From Halomonas sp. I5-271120 (GTDB lineage: Bacteria > Pseudomonadota > Gammaproteobacteria > Pseudomonadales > Halomonadaceae): 64,000 nucleotides of DNA. Under the pieces are notes generated by a model, which made no database searches, was not told the DNA's origin, and saw nothing but the letters and a program-made list of their open reading frames with translations. Location: NCBI RefSeq assembly GCF_030553075.1, contig NZ_CP130702.1, positions 124,001 through 188,000 on the forward strand, given 5' to 3'. A program made the translations under genes and the position numbers. Below, in pieces: positions 57,383-64,000 of this stretch. Each line of letters opens with the position of its first letter. The stretch's first letter is position 1.

Positions 57383-60300
57383 CAGTCAGCCTCCTTGCTG
57401 GTGAGATGGCGATGGAAGGGCGCATAGAGGTCGTTTGCATGATTAAGGAACAGACCGTCGCGGCAGAGTGTTCCGAAATCCTCGAAATGGCGACGCACCA
57501 CCAGGCTATCCTTCTGATCCTCGGCGAAGCGTTTCTCGACCGCGGCCCAGTTCGGTTGTTCGGCGTGAGCCACGTCCTCATCGAGGGCCTTGAAGCCTGC
57601 CTTACAGGTCAGCGCCAGCGGCGCCTGCATGCCGTAAAGCCAGCCATCCAGCAATTCCTCGAGAATGGCCTGAGCGTCATCGGCAGACATGCCGCGGATC
57701 TCCACGTCGCCAGACTGGCCGACCACGACGGTCGGGGTCATAGGCGCGACCAGCTGCAGGGCGAGATGGGCCGGCCAATACTTGATCAGGCTGGTCCACT
57801 TGTAGTGATCGCCCTCGTGCAACTTGCTGGTCTCCAGCACGAGACGCATCTGGTGACCGTCTGGGGCTCTCTGCACTTGATCGATGCTGTCTTCCAGCGC
57901 AACCACGCTATAGATGAAGGACACCTCCGGCGCCGGCGCCACGGCATGCGGGTAGTCGCGCAACCGGGACTGGTAGCGTTCCAGCTGGTCATACAGGGGG
58001 GCAGCAATGGTCATGCTGGCGCTTTCCGTGAACGGCGGGTGGGGCAACTCCCCCTGGCGCTCCCGCTCGCTCAGCTTGTCGGTCAGTACCGTCTCGATGG
58101 TGCGCTCCGGGTGCAGGCGCAGCTGCTGGCCGACGGGTTGCAGCACGGCATCCTGTTGCTGCCACAACTGAAGCTCATCGAAGCCGAAGGGCTCGGCATC
58201 CTCGCTCTCGAGATCCCGGTCGTGGAAGTACACGTTCAGGCGCTGGCGATACAGTTGATCGATCGGCCGGCGCAGGAAGCGGGCCAAGTGCGGCAGGGTC
58301 AGTGGCACGGCGGGCATCCAGGGCGACAGCTCATCTGACGGGGCCTCCTCGGTAGCAGGCTCGGTGACAGGACGGTGCAGGTGCTCCCACTCCCGCGAAT
58401 AGGTCACCAGCCGGGACGCGGCGATCGCCTCCGATGGGGACAGGGCGCCAGCATCGATGCGGCGGAAGTAGGCCTCACCGAAGGGTTGCAGAGGGTGCTC
58501 GGTGGTCAAGGCATCGAGCAGGGCGGTGCCGCTGTGGTCTCCCTCAACGCCGGCCATGCGCCAAGCCGTGGCAATGTGGTCGCGCAGCTGGCCCACCAGT
58601 ACGGAGGGGGTGCGTTCGGCGTTATCGCGGATGCTCCGGCCGACCCAGCTGATCGAGAGCCGCTTGCGGGCGGACAGCAAGGCCTCCAGCAGCAGGTAGC
58701 GGTCGTCCTCGCGCCGGGAACGATCGCCGGGGCGGTACTGGCGCTTTCTGGCCATCAGGTCGAAGTCGATCTTCTGGCTCTGGCGCGGATAGTCGCCATC
58801 GTTCATGCCCAGCAGGTAGACATGCTCGAAGGGGATGGCCCGCATCGGCATCAGGGTGGCGATGGTCACGGCACCGCCGATGAAGCGCTGGGAGAGCTGG
58901 CTGGCGTCGACCCGATCCAGCCATGTATCGCGGACGATGTGCAACGGCAGCGGCTCCTCGAAGGCGGCGCCTTCCGCCTCGTCCAGCCACGCCACCAGCC
59001 CGTCCTCCAGAGACAGGATTAGGCGTTCTTCTTCGCGCGTCTGAGGGGCGAAGAAATCGCTAAGCAGCTGGCGCAGCAGCGGTGCCCACGCCTGAACCGA
59101 GCGGCTTTCGCCCAGCTGGCGCCAGTAGTGGTCGAGCATGCCGGTCAGCTGGTACAGCGGGCCGATGAGGGCTGCATCCAGTCCACCGACCTCGGTGAAT
59201 GGGGAGATGTGCTCCCAGTCCTCGAGCCCTTCCTCGCTATCGCCCAGAGCAAAGCCGGCCAGCATGCGCTCGAGGCCGAATCGCCAGCTGTTGCGCTCAT
59301 CATGGCTGGGCAAGTCCTGTGCGGTGCGCTGTTCGGCATGCAGGCCCCAGCGGATATTCGCGCCTTCGATCCAGGCCTTCAGTGTGGCCAGATCGGTCTC
59401 GGCCAGCCCGAAGCGATGGCGCAACGCCGGCACGTCGAGCAGGTCCAGCACGTCGCTGGCGCTGACCCGCAGCCGCGGCAGGTTCAACAGGGTCTCGAGG
59501 GCCACCATCAGCGGGGCATGGTGACGGTCCTTCTGGTCGGCGAGCTGGTAGGGGATGTGGCGCCGATCGCGGAAGCCATACTGCCCGAACACCGCATGGA
59601 TGAAGGGGCCGAAGGTGTCGGCATCCGGCACCATCACAATCACGTCCCGGGGCTGAAGGGACGGGTCCGCGGCAAAGGCAGACAACAGCTGGTCGTGCAG
59701 GATCTCGACCTCGCGCTGGGCACTGTGGGCCATGGTGAACTGCAGGGAGGTATCGTCCCGCGGATCGACAGGGGCCCAGGTGATGAGGGACTCCCGCGCC
59801 GGCCGCAGGTTGAGGATGTCGTCCTGCAGCTGGCCCAGCAGGGTCTCTGTCTGGCCGGGCTGGAACAGATCGATGCGAAGCCCGTGGTGTTGGAACAGGC
59901 CTTGATAGGCCTCGCGCTCGTCGTGCTCATCCAGCAGGTGAAGGTAGTCCCGGCCCTGCTTGCCCCAGGCGGCGAGGAGCGGGTGCGCGTGCAGGTGAAG
60001 GTCATCCAGATCCAGCTCGTCAGGCATGCCGTCGCGCCGTGCCTGACGCCGGTATGCCGACCTCAACAGCTCCTTGTCCTCCACGATGTCACCCCAGTAG
60101 TGCTGGCAGGGGTTGAGCGTGCACAGCACGACCTGGCTGGCGCTCGACAAGGCCTCCAGCGCTTCCAGGGTTTGTTGAGGAAGGGCGGAGATGCCGAACA
60201 CGACGACACGGCGGGGCAGCCCAGCTGGCAGGGTGTCGGGGGTGAGCGCCTTGGCATCTTCGAGATAGCGGGTATGGATGGCCGCGCGGTGGGTCGCCCG

Positions 60301-60930
60301 CTCGTTGTCGGTCATGTCCTCGTGGATGTCACGCCACAACTGAGCCTGCCAGCGATCATCCTCTTCCAGCTCGGTGGCCACGCCTTGAGGCGAGACGATG
60401 TGATCGCGCCCCGCCAGCCAGCTTTCCAGCCAATCGGCCCGGTAGACCTGGTATTGGTCGAACAAGTCGGCGAGCCGTTCGGCGAGCTGGAAGTGCTTAC
60501 GCTGATCGGGATCGTCGCCGAGGAACTTGGCCAGGGGCGCATACACCGGCTCATCGAGCTTCTCGGGCAGCAGACGCAACAGGCGCCAGCGCAGCAGCGG
60601 CTTATCGAAGGGGGAGACGGTGGGGACGGCACCACGGCCCTCGACCGCTTCGATCACGCGACGGTACGCCAGCCACTGGAAACGGGCCGGCAGCATCACA
60701 TCCACGGCCGTCGCGACGCCCATCCCCCCTGAGCCGTCCTCACGCGGAGACGCGGCCAGAGCCATCTTCATCCACTGGGCGATGCCGTTCGACTGGACCA
60801 GGAACACCTCGGGTGCGAGCGGGGGCAACGGGTTGGCCCGCGACCACTCGATGGCGAGTTGCTGCAGGTCTTCCATCCGGTTGCCATGGATCACCATGAA
60901 TCCTGGCTCGATAGTTTCAAGATCGGGCAA
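57382..60930 (-). CDS. recC: RecC, gamma subunit of exonuclease V
   Basis: 1182 residues from a TTG at 60930, chosen because GGAGG lies 6 nt upstream and the protein then begins with PDLETIEPGFMVIHGNR, the usual RecC start; a longer frame to 61008 has no ribosome site. Family blocks: EVFLVQSNGIAQWMK near the N-terminus, VVFGISALPQ and FGLAETDLATLKAWIEGANIRWG. RecC recognises Chi and holds the complex together. A decayed copy of its N-terminal coding region is found at 62051-62121. Confidence 0.94.
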   Translation of the reverse strand: MPDLETIEPGFMVIHGNRMEDLQQLAIEWSRANPLPPLAPEVFLVQSNGIAQWMKMALAASPREDGSGGMGVATAVDVMLPARFQWLAYRRVIEAVEGRGAVPTVSPFDKPLLRWRLLRLLPEKLDEPVYAPLAKFLGDDPDQRKHFQLAERLADLFDQYQVYRADWLESWLAGRDHIVSPQGVATELEEDDRWQAQLWRDIHEDMTDNERATHRAAIHTRYLEDAKALTPDTLPAGLPRRVVVFGISALPQQTLEALEALSSASQVVLCTLNPCQHYWGDIVEDKELLRSAYRRQARRDGMPDELDLDDLHLHAHPLLAAWGKQGRDYLHLLDEHDEREAYQGLFQHHGLRIDLFQPGQTETLLGQLQDDILNLRPARESLITWAPVDPRDDTSLQFTMAHSAQREVEILHDQLLSAFAADPSLQPRDVIVMVPDADTFGPFIHAVFGQYGFRDRRHIPYQLADQKDRHHAPLMVALETLLNLPRLRVSASDVLDLLDVPALRHRFGLAETDLATLKAWIEGANIRWGLHAEQRTAQDLPSHDERNSWRFGLERMLAGFALGDSEEGLEDWEHISPFTEVGGLDAALIGPLYQLTGMLDHYWRQLGESRSVQAWAPLLRQLLSDFFAPQTREEERLILSLEDGLVAWLDEAEGAAFEEPLPLHIVRDTWLDRVDASQLSQRFIGGAVTIATLMPMRAIPFEHVYLLGMNDGDYPRQSQKIDFDLMARKRQYRPGDRSRREDDRYLLLEALLSARKRLSISWVGRSIRDNAERTPSVLVGQLRDHIATAWRMAGVEGDHSGTALLDALTTEHPLQPFGEAYFRRIDAGALSPSEAIAASRLVTYSREWEHLHRPVTEPATEEAPSDELSPWMPAVPLTLPHLARFLRRPIDQLYRQRLNVYFHDRDLESEDAEPFGFDELQLWQQQDAVLQPVGQQLRLHPERTIETVLTDKLSERERQGELPHPPFTESASMTIAAPLYDQLERYQSRLRDYPHAVAPAPEVSFIYSVVALEDSIDQVQRAPDGHQMRLVLETSKLHEGDHYKWTSLIKYWPAHLALQLVAPMTPTVVVGQSGDVEIRGMSADDAQAILEELLDGWLYGMQAPLALTCKAGFKALDEDVAHAEQPNWAAVEKRFAEDQKDSLVVRRHFEDFGTLCRDGLFLNHANDLYAPFHRHLTSKEAD

Positions 60931-61242
60931 GTTACACCTCCGTATGTTTTGCTCCATGGTCGCACTAAGGCTCAAATGCGGAACCCAAGCAGCGGGCGCT
61001 GCTGCCATTTGCGATGATCACAATGTAGTCACTCCTCGTTGATACAGCACAGATGGCCATAGAGGGTGAGAACGCACTAACGGGGAAAGGCTCAACACAG
61101 TTGCATTGCAACAGACGGCCAGCATGGTGGGTAGTAAATAATATTCTTTGAAAAGTTGGAGATTAAATTAGCGCTTGGAAGTGGCGTACGCTGCCCCCAC
61201 CTAAGAAATATAGCGAAATTGTCCGAAAGAAGGAAAAGCCAA
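60931..61242. other. Divergent intergenic region between recC and the 61.2-kb gene
   Basis: About 310 bp without a gene. It must contain the recC promoter (minus strand) and one for the plus-strand gene at 61243, where the sequence becomes AT-rich (TAAATAATATTCTTTG, 61135-61150). No clear -35/-10 pair is assigned. Confidence 0.4.
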
Positions 61243-61584
61243 ATGTCAGGAATCGGTAGTGGAAAGCCAGGAGTCCGTGAGCTGATTGACCCCCGTATAA
61301 ATGATTCATGGGTGGCAAAGAATGCCTATGTCGATGAGGATGGAAGAAATCTCAATATTCAAATGGAAGAATTTCCATATCCCAATTCGGAGGTGGGGAT
61401 GGCCAAGTTTCCTATCCCCCAGACAACATATAGCGACGGTCGCAACAAATATTACGAAACGGCCATGGAAATCAAGGATCGGATAAACGACGCCTATACA
61501 GCGGGTTCGCATCTTATATGGGAGAGCATTAATGAAGATCGGGAGCTAGGGAAAATGAGGAAAATTATCAAGCTGGTAACATAG
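61243..61584 (+). CDS. Hypothetical protein, 113 residues
   Basis: Start at ATG 61243 with AAGGA about 9 nt upstream. AT-richer than recBCD. Contains GSGKPGVRELIDPRINDSW and FPIPQTTYSDGRNKYY; the GSGKP string is not a P-loop in this context because no Rossmann strand precedes it. No recognised family. Confidence 0.6.
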   Translation: MSGIGSGKPGVRELIDPRINDSWVAKNAYVDEDGRNLNIQMEEFPYPNSEVGMAKFPIPQTTYSDGRNKYYETAMEIKDRINDAYTAGSHLIWESINEDRELGKMRKIIKLVT

Positions 61585-61640
61585 AGCTATACTGTGGAAG
61601 TGACCTGATTTGGGGGAGGTGAGGTCTTCAACATTCAGGT

Positions 61641-61712
61641 GCTGCGGGAGCCGACTGACTCTGCGGAGCACCATTGATTCTCTACACCGGCCGGTGCCAT
61701 TCGCCCGGCAAG
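61641..61712 (+). repeat. 72-bp direct repeat, copy A
   Basis: Matches 62701-62772 in exact register at 62 of 72 positions, with identical ends (GCTGCGGGAG at the left; TTCGCCCGGCAAG at the right) and a perfect palindrome CACCGGCCGGTG. It sits just before a small gene (ATG 61721), as copy B does before the 62821 gene. Confidence 0.88.
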
Positions 61713-61720
61713 GAGGGGGC

Positions 61721-62014
61721 ATGACCTGCTTGTTACTCGGTATAGGGCTGCTCGTGGTGACGACCGCTATCACCTTCTTGGTCTGCGGGTCGAGCAACGA
61801 CAATTATGTGGTCGTGGGGAGTACCTTTGCTTTCGTCGCGCTGTTGCTGGGCGGTGCTTACTTCTGGCTCGATACCGCGCTTCCCTTCGACCTGCCAGAC
61901 TTCTCTGACTGCGGCGTTACGATAACATGCTCTGGCGGCGGAATACCGCGTCTCGACGGAAGCTGTGAATGCTCGGAGGAAGAAATGTCTTTCCGATTGG
62001 ACGCCCGATGCTGA
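61721..62014 (+). CDS. Small cysteine-containing membrane protein
   Basis: 97 residues from ATG 61721 behind AAGGAGGGGG. Two transmembrane helices (LLLGIGLLVVTTAITFLVCG and VVVGSTFAFVALLLGGAYFWL) and a C-terminal cysteine-bearing tail (CGVTITC, CECSEEE). Unknown family. Confidence 0.6.
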   Translation: MTCLLLGIGLLVVTTAITFLVCGSSNDNYVVVGSTFAFVALLLGGAYFWLDTALPFDLPDFSDCGVTITCSGGGIPRLDGSCECSEEEMSFRLDARC

Positions 62015-62050
62015 ACAGCCGACCGACCCGTGGCTGTCCCCCGTCCGAGT

Positions 62051-62121
62051 GAGCGATGCCATTGGACTGCACGAGAAACACTTCGGGCGCGAGTGGGGGG
62101 CAACGGGTTGGCTCGCGACCA
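62051..62121 (-). pseudogene. Decayed fragment of recC
   Basis: About 60 of 70 aligned bases equal recC 60777-60845 (same strand sense), encoding the segment around EWSRANPLPP and VQSNGIAQW. A one-base insertion in a G run (GGGGGG against GGGGG) breaks the frame. Nothing recC-like remains on either side. This is the remains of a second recC copy or of a rearrangement. Confidence 0.75.
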
Positions 62122-62156
62122 AGAGCAGATCGAGTTTAGCCGAAACGAAGAGAGCT

Positions 62157-62281
62157 GGTGAGCCAGTAATGCTATTGAAGAGCTGGAAGTCGCTTTCGGG
62201 GATGAGTCGGATAAGTGGATGTGCAGCATTGCTGAGTTTCAGTACCTAGGGGACACAACCGACCCGTATCTGAAAGAGTAG
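62157..62281 (+). pseudogene. 3' end of a broken gene of unknown kind
   Basis: A frame without a start (TGA directly before it) encodes about 40 residues of protein-like sequence (EELEVAFGDESDKWMCSIAE, ending DPYLKE) and ends in two stops. It looks like the C-terminus of a truncated gene. It lies next to the recC fragment, marking a degraded zone. Confidence 0.4.
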
Positions 62282-62411
62282 TAGACGATGATCTTTAATG
62301 GAATGACAGGATCTGTCAGGGCATAATGGATAAGCGGATCAGGAAGCTAAACTTTAAGCGCGGTTAAGCACGAGCAAGGGTTTCCAGTTGCTGTTAATTG
62401 CTTAGGAAAAA

Positions 62412-62690
62412 ATGGAGATAGTGCGAATGGTAGATGGGCTTCTCAATAAAACGTTACGGGAATACTCGAACCAGGAGCTTGAGGATCTCGAAATGTCTGT
62501 TTCTCAAGAGCGAAAATCCCGCGCTTTTAAAGAGCTAGAGCGTGTCGCGGAAATGTATGTTGAGGTTTACGGATTTGAGAATGGGTTAAATGAGATGGGG
62601 GAGGAGTTGTGCAAGAAAATTGCTCCTCATCAGATGCACCCCGATGGGTGGGATGGGTTGTTAAGGCACCTAATTAAAATAAGTGGATGA
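62412..62690 (+). CDS. Hypothetical helical protein, 92 residues
   Basis: Start at 62412 (AGGA 6 nt upstream) or 62427. Long charged helix (EYSNQELEDLEMSVSQERKS) followed by a short C-terminal unit (HQMHPDGWDGLLRHLIKI). It vaguely recalls the dimerisation helix of H-NS-type proteins, but no AT-hook motif is present. Function unknown. Confidence 0.58.
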   Translation: MEIVRMVDGLLNKTLREYSNQELEDLEMSVSQERKSRAFKELERVAEMYVEVYGFENGLNEMGEELCKKIAPHQMHPDGWDGLLRHLIKISG

Positions 62691-62700
62691 TTGATGGGAT

Positions 62701-62772
62701 GCTGCGGGAGTCGACCGAATCCGCAGTGCATCGTCGATTCTCTACACCGGCCGGTGTCATTCGCCCGGCAAG
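62701..62772 (+). repeat. 72-bp direct repeat, copy B
   Basis: Second copy of the 61641 repeat, exactly 1060 bp downstream, 62 of 72 identical, with the same CACCGGCCGGTG palindrome. Confidence 0.88.
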
Positions 62773-62820
62773 TCGGTTATGGAAATAAACAGGTCTTCGG
62801 AGAAAGGGGGTATTATTACT

Positions 62821-63483
62821 ATGGACGGTAAGGTATGCAAGTGGATGGATGACAAAGGCTTTGGCTTCATTCAGCCTAACGATGGTTCAGATACGATTTT
62901 TTTTCATATCTCCAGCATCAAGAGATCAGTGGCTAGACCCAAAGTTGGCGATAAAGTTCATTTCGCAAAAGAGCGAGATTCCCAGGATAGAGTTCGTGCA
63001 AATAATGTCGTTATTTGCGGTTCTCACAAATCCTCGCGATGCTCAGAAGAAAGCCTGACGCCTGGCATAACACCGAAAGGAAATAATGTTGTCGACTACG
63101 TTGGCTATTTGATAATTGCTGCCTCCTTTGTGTTAATTACTGTTGCATTTTATTATTACGGAGCGCTGGAAAGATCGTGGTTTTATGGTGCGCCGGCGAT
63201 TGCAGGATTTCTGATTCTCAATCGACAGCGAAAACCTGTTGAGAAGACTTTTACATGCTCGCGGTGCAAAAGGGTGTCAGAGTTCGATTCCAGAACTATA
63301 AAAGCTTGGAGTAATGGTTACATTAAGCTCTATTGCAGAAACTGCCATAGAAAGTGGATAGAGAACAATCCAGGCAAAGAAAAGACACAGGACCGCAGCA
63401 ATACAGGGTGTCTTGGGGTGCTGTCGGCAATAGTTTTAATACCATCTTTGGGTGCGGTTAGTTTGTATCAGTGGTTGGTGTGA
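62821..63483 (+). CDS. Cold-shock-domain membrane protein with zinc ribbon
   Basis: 220 residues from ATG 62821 (upstream in-frame ATG 62779 is less likely). Residues ~1-68 are a cold-shock domain with the RNA-binding motif KGFGFIQPNDGSDTIFFHIS (RNP1/RNP2 order). Then two close membrane helices (YVGYLIIAASFVLITVAFYYYG, WFYGAPAIAGFLIL), and a C-terminal zinc ribbon with CSRC and CRNC. Cold-shock domains fused to membrane segments are known (often with DUF1294); this combination with a ribbon is less usual. It may be a membrane-tethered RNA-binding protein. Confidence 0.78.
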   Translation: MDGKVCKWMDDKGFGFIQPNDGSDTIFFHISSIKRSVARPKVGDKVHFAKERDSQDRVRANNVVICGSHKSSRCSEESLTPGITPKGNNVVDYVGYLIIAASFVLITVAFYYYGALERSWFYGAPAIAGFLILNRQRKPVEKTFTCSRCKRVSEFDSRTIKAWSNGYIKLYCRNCHRKWIENNPGKEKTQDRSNTGCLGVLSAIVLIPSLGAVSLYQWLV

Positions 63484-63503
63484 TGCATCGCCCCAAAGGC
63501 AGA

Positions 63504-63896
63504 TTACCCGGCCATGAGCCGCTGGCGCACATGGATGATGTAGGCCAGGTGAAGAACGATGATCAGCACTCCGGCAAGCAGGACAATATCGGTCGTCAGG
63601 CCGCCGTAGTAGGTGAAGCACGCCATGACGCCGACGAGGGACAGAAACCGGAAGGGGGCGACGTGCAACAGGCCACCTTCTCGAAGTGGAACGGATTCTT
63701 TCGGCAGTTTCCGGCGTACCTCGAACATCTGATGGACAGACATGGCCAAGAGCAACAGGTACGGGAAAAACGAGAAGACCGCGGCCGGCAGTCCGCCCTG
63801 GAATGCCTCGGGACCGTTCTGAATGATCGGAACTGCGACATTAAGGAGGGCGAGGGCAAAGAACCCGAGCGGAAAGAGCATTGCCTTACTGAGCAT
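63504..63896 (-). CDS. Hypothetical membrane protein, about four helices
   Basis: 130 residues from ATG 63896 (GAGG 4-5 nt upstream); a longer frame to 63971 has no ribosome site. Helices: MLFPLGFFALALLNVAVPII, AAVFSFFPYLLLLAMSVHQMF, FLSLVGVMACFTYYGGL and DIVLLAGVLIIVLHLAYII. Basic loop EVRRKLPKES. GC-rich like recBCD, so it may belong to the same background genome. Family unknown. Confidence 0.68.
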   Translation of the reverse strand: MLSKAMLFPLGFFALALLNVAVPIIQNGPEAFQGGLPAAVFSFFPYLLLLAMSVHQMFEVRRKLPKESVPLREGGLLHVAPFRFLSLVGVMACFTYYGGLTTDIVLLAGVLIIVLHLAYIIHVRQRLMAG

Positions 63897-64000
63897 GTGG
63901 CCTCGATGTATCGAGTGAGTTGAAGATGTAGTGCATTGTATCAAGACCTGCCAACAACCCCGACTCGGCACTACAGGCGGCTATCGGGGGAGAAGTCGAC

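Noticed and set aside
61243..61584. P-loop in GSGKP of the 113-residue protein
   Set aside because: GSGKP lacks the required Ser/Thr after Lys and has no surrounding nucleotide-binding fold.
1..64000. tRNA, rRNA, complete insertion sequences, integrase or attachment sites
   Set aside because: None recognised by eye; no cloverleaf-like sequence, transposase motif or tyrosine-recombinase motif was found in the translated frames.

Overview
The window looks like part of a large conjugative element, either an integrative conjugative element (ICE) or a plasmid, from a Halomonas-like gammaproteobacterium. This is judged from the GC-rich proteobacterial coding style, the gene order and the RecBCD type; it cannot be proven from the sequence alone. 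The conjugation genes belong to the F-type (MPF-F) lineage in the arrangement known from SXT/R391 ICEs and IncA/C plasmids. No integrase, attachment site, replication origin, tRNA, rRNA, CRISPR array or complete insertion sequence is visible.

Layout. (1) 1-17.6 kb, + strand: mating-pair-formation genes traB (cut by the window edge), traV, traA pilin, a 1703-residue Ig-repeat secreted protein, a small membrane protein, dsbC, traC, a trbI-like gene, an S26 peptidase, a trbC-traW fusion, traU and traN. (2) 17.6-19.7 kb, - strand: an unknown lipoprotein and an AcaB/DUF1845-like gene. (3) 19.9-49.1 kb, + strand: about 33 genes, mostly unknown and nearly all in one direction. They include a recombination block (ssb, bet, exo), a CobS-like AAA+ ATPase, a DUF3150 protein and a CobT-like VWA protein, a PPY-type DNA methylase, a 5-methylcytosine methylase, a Toprim primase, a PAPS-reductase/DndC-like PP-loop protein, zinc-ribbon proteins and membrane microproteins. 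(4) 49.2-51.5 kb: a putative PD-(D/E)XK nuclease, an HD hydrolase, an antitoxin remnant and a membrane protein. (5) 51.6-60.9 kb, - strand: a complete recC-recB-recD operon. (6) 61.2-64 kb: small AT-richer genes, a 72-bp repeat in two copies and a decayed recC fragment.

The most unusual content is RNA. In region 3 almost every gene has its own structured 5' leader: a GC hairpin, then a short middle word that can pair either with the hairpin loop (a pseudoknot) or with the sequence at the Shine-Dalgarno/start codon. The words differ from gene to gene but the complementarity is kept in 17-18 of 28 leaders. A second family, ten copies of an H-type pseudoknot with covarying loop and tail, lies upstream of seven of these leaders, usually just after a conserved hairpin (TTCGGTCC...GGACTGAA). 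Together they look like a modular riboregulatory system spread over about 28 kb. I do not recognise either family.

How the genes work together: the tra genes build the F-like pilus and channel, with DsbC supporting the cysteine-rich TraU/TraN proteins. Ssb-Bet-Exo can anneal and recombine incoming DNA. The two methylases and the PP-loop protein may modify DNA. The CobS/DUF3150/CobT-like trio resembles a MoxR-VWA chaperone pair. The leaders probably tune translation of the cargo one gene at a time.
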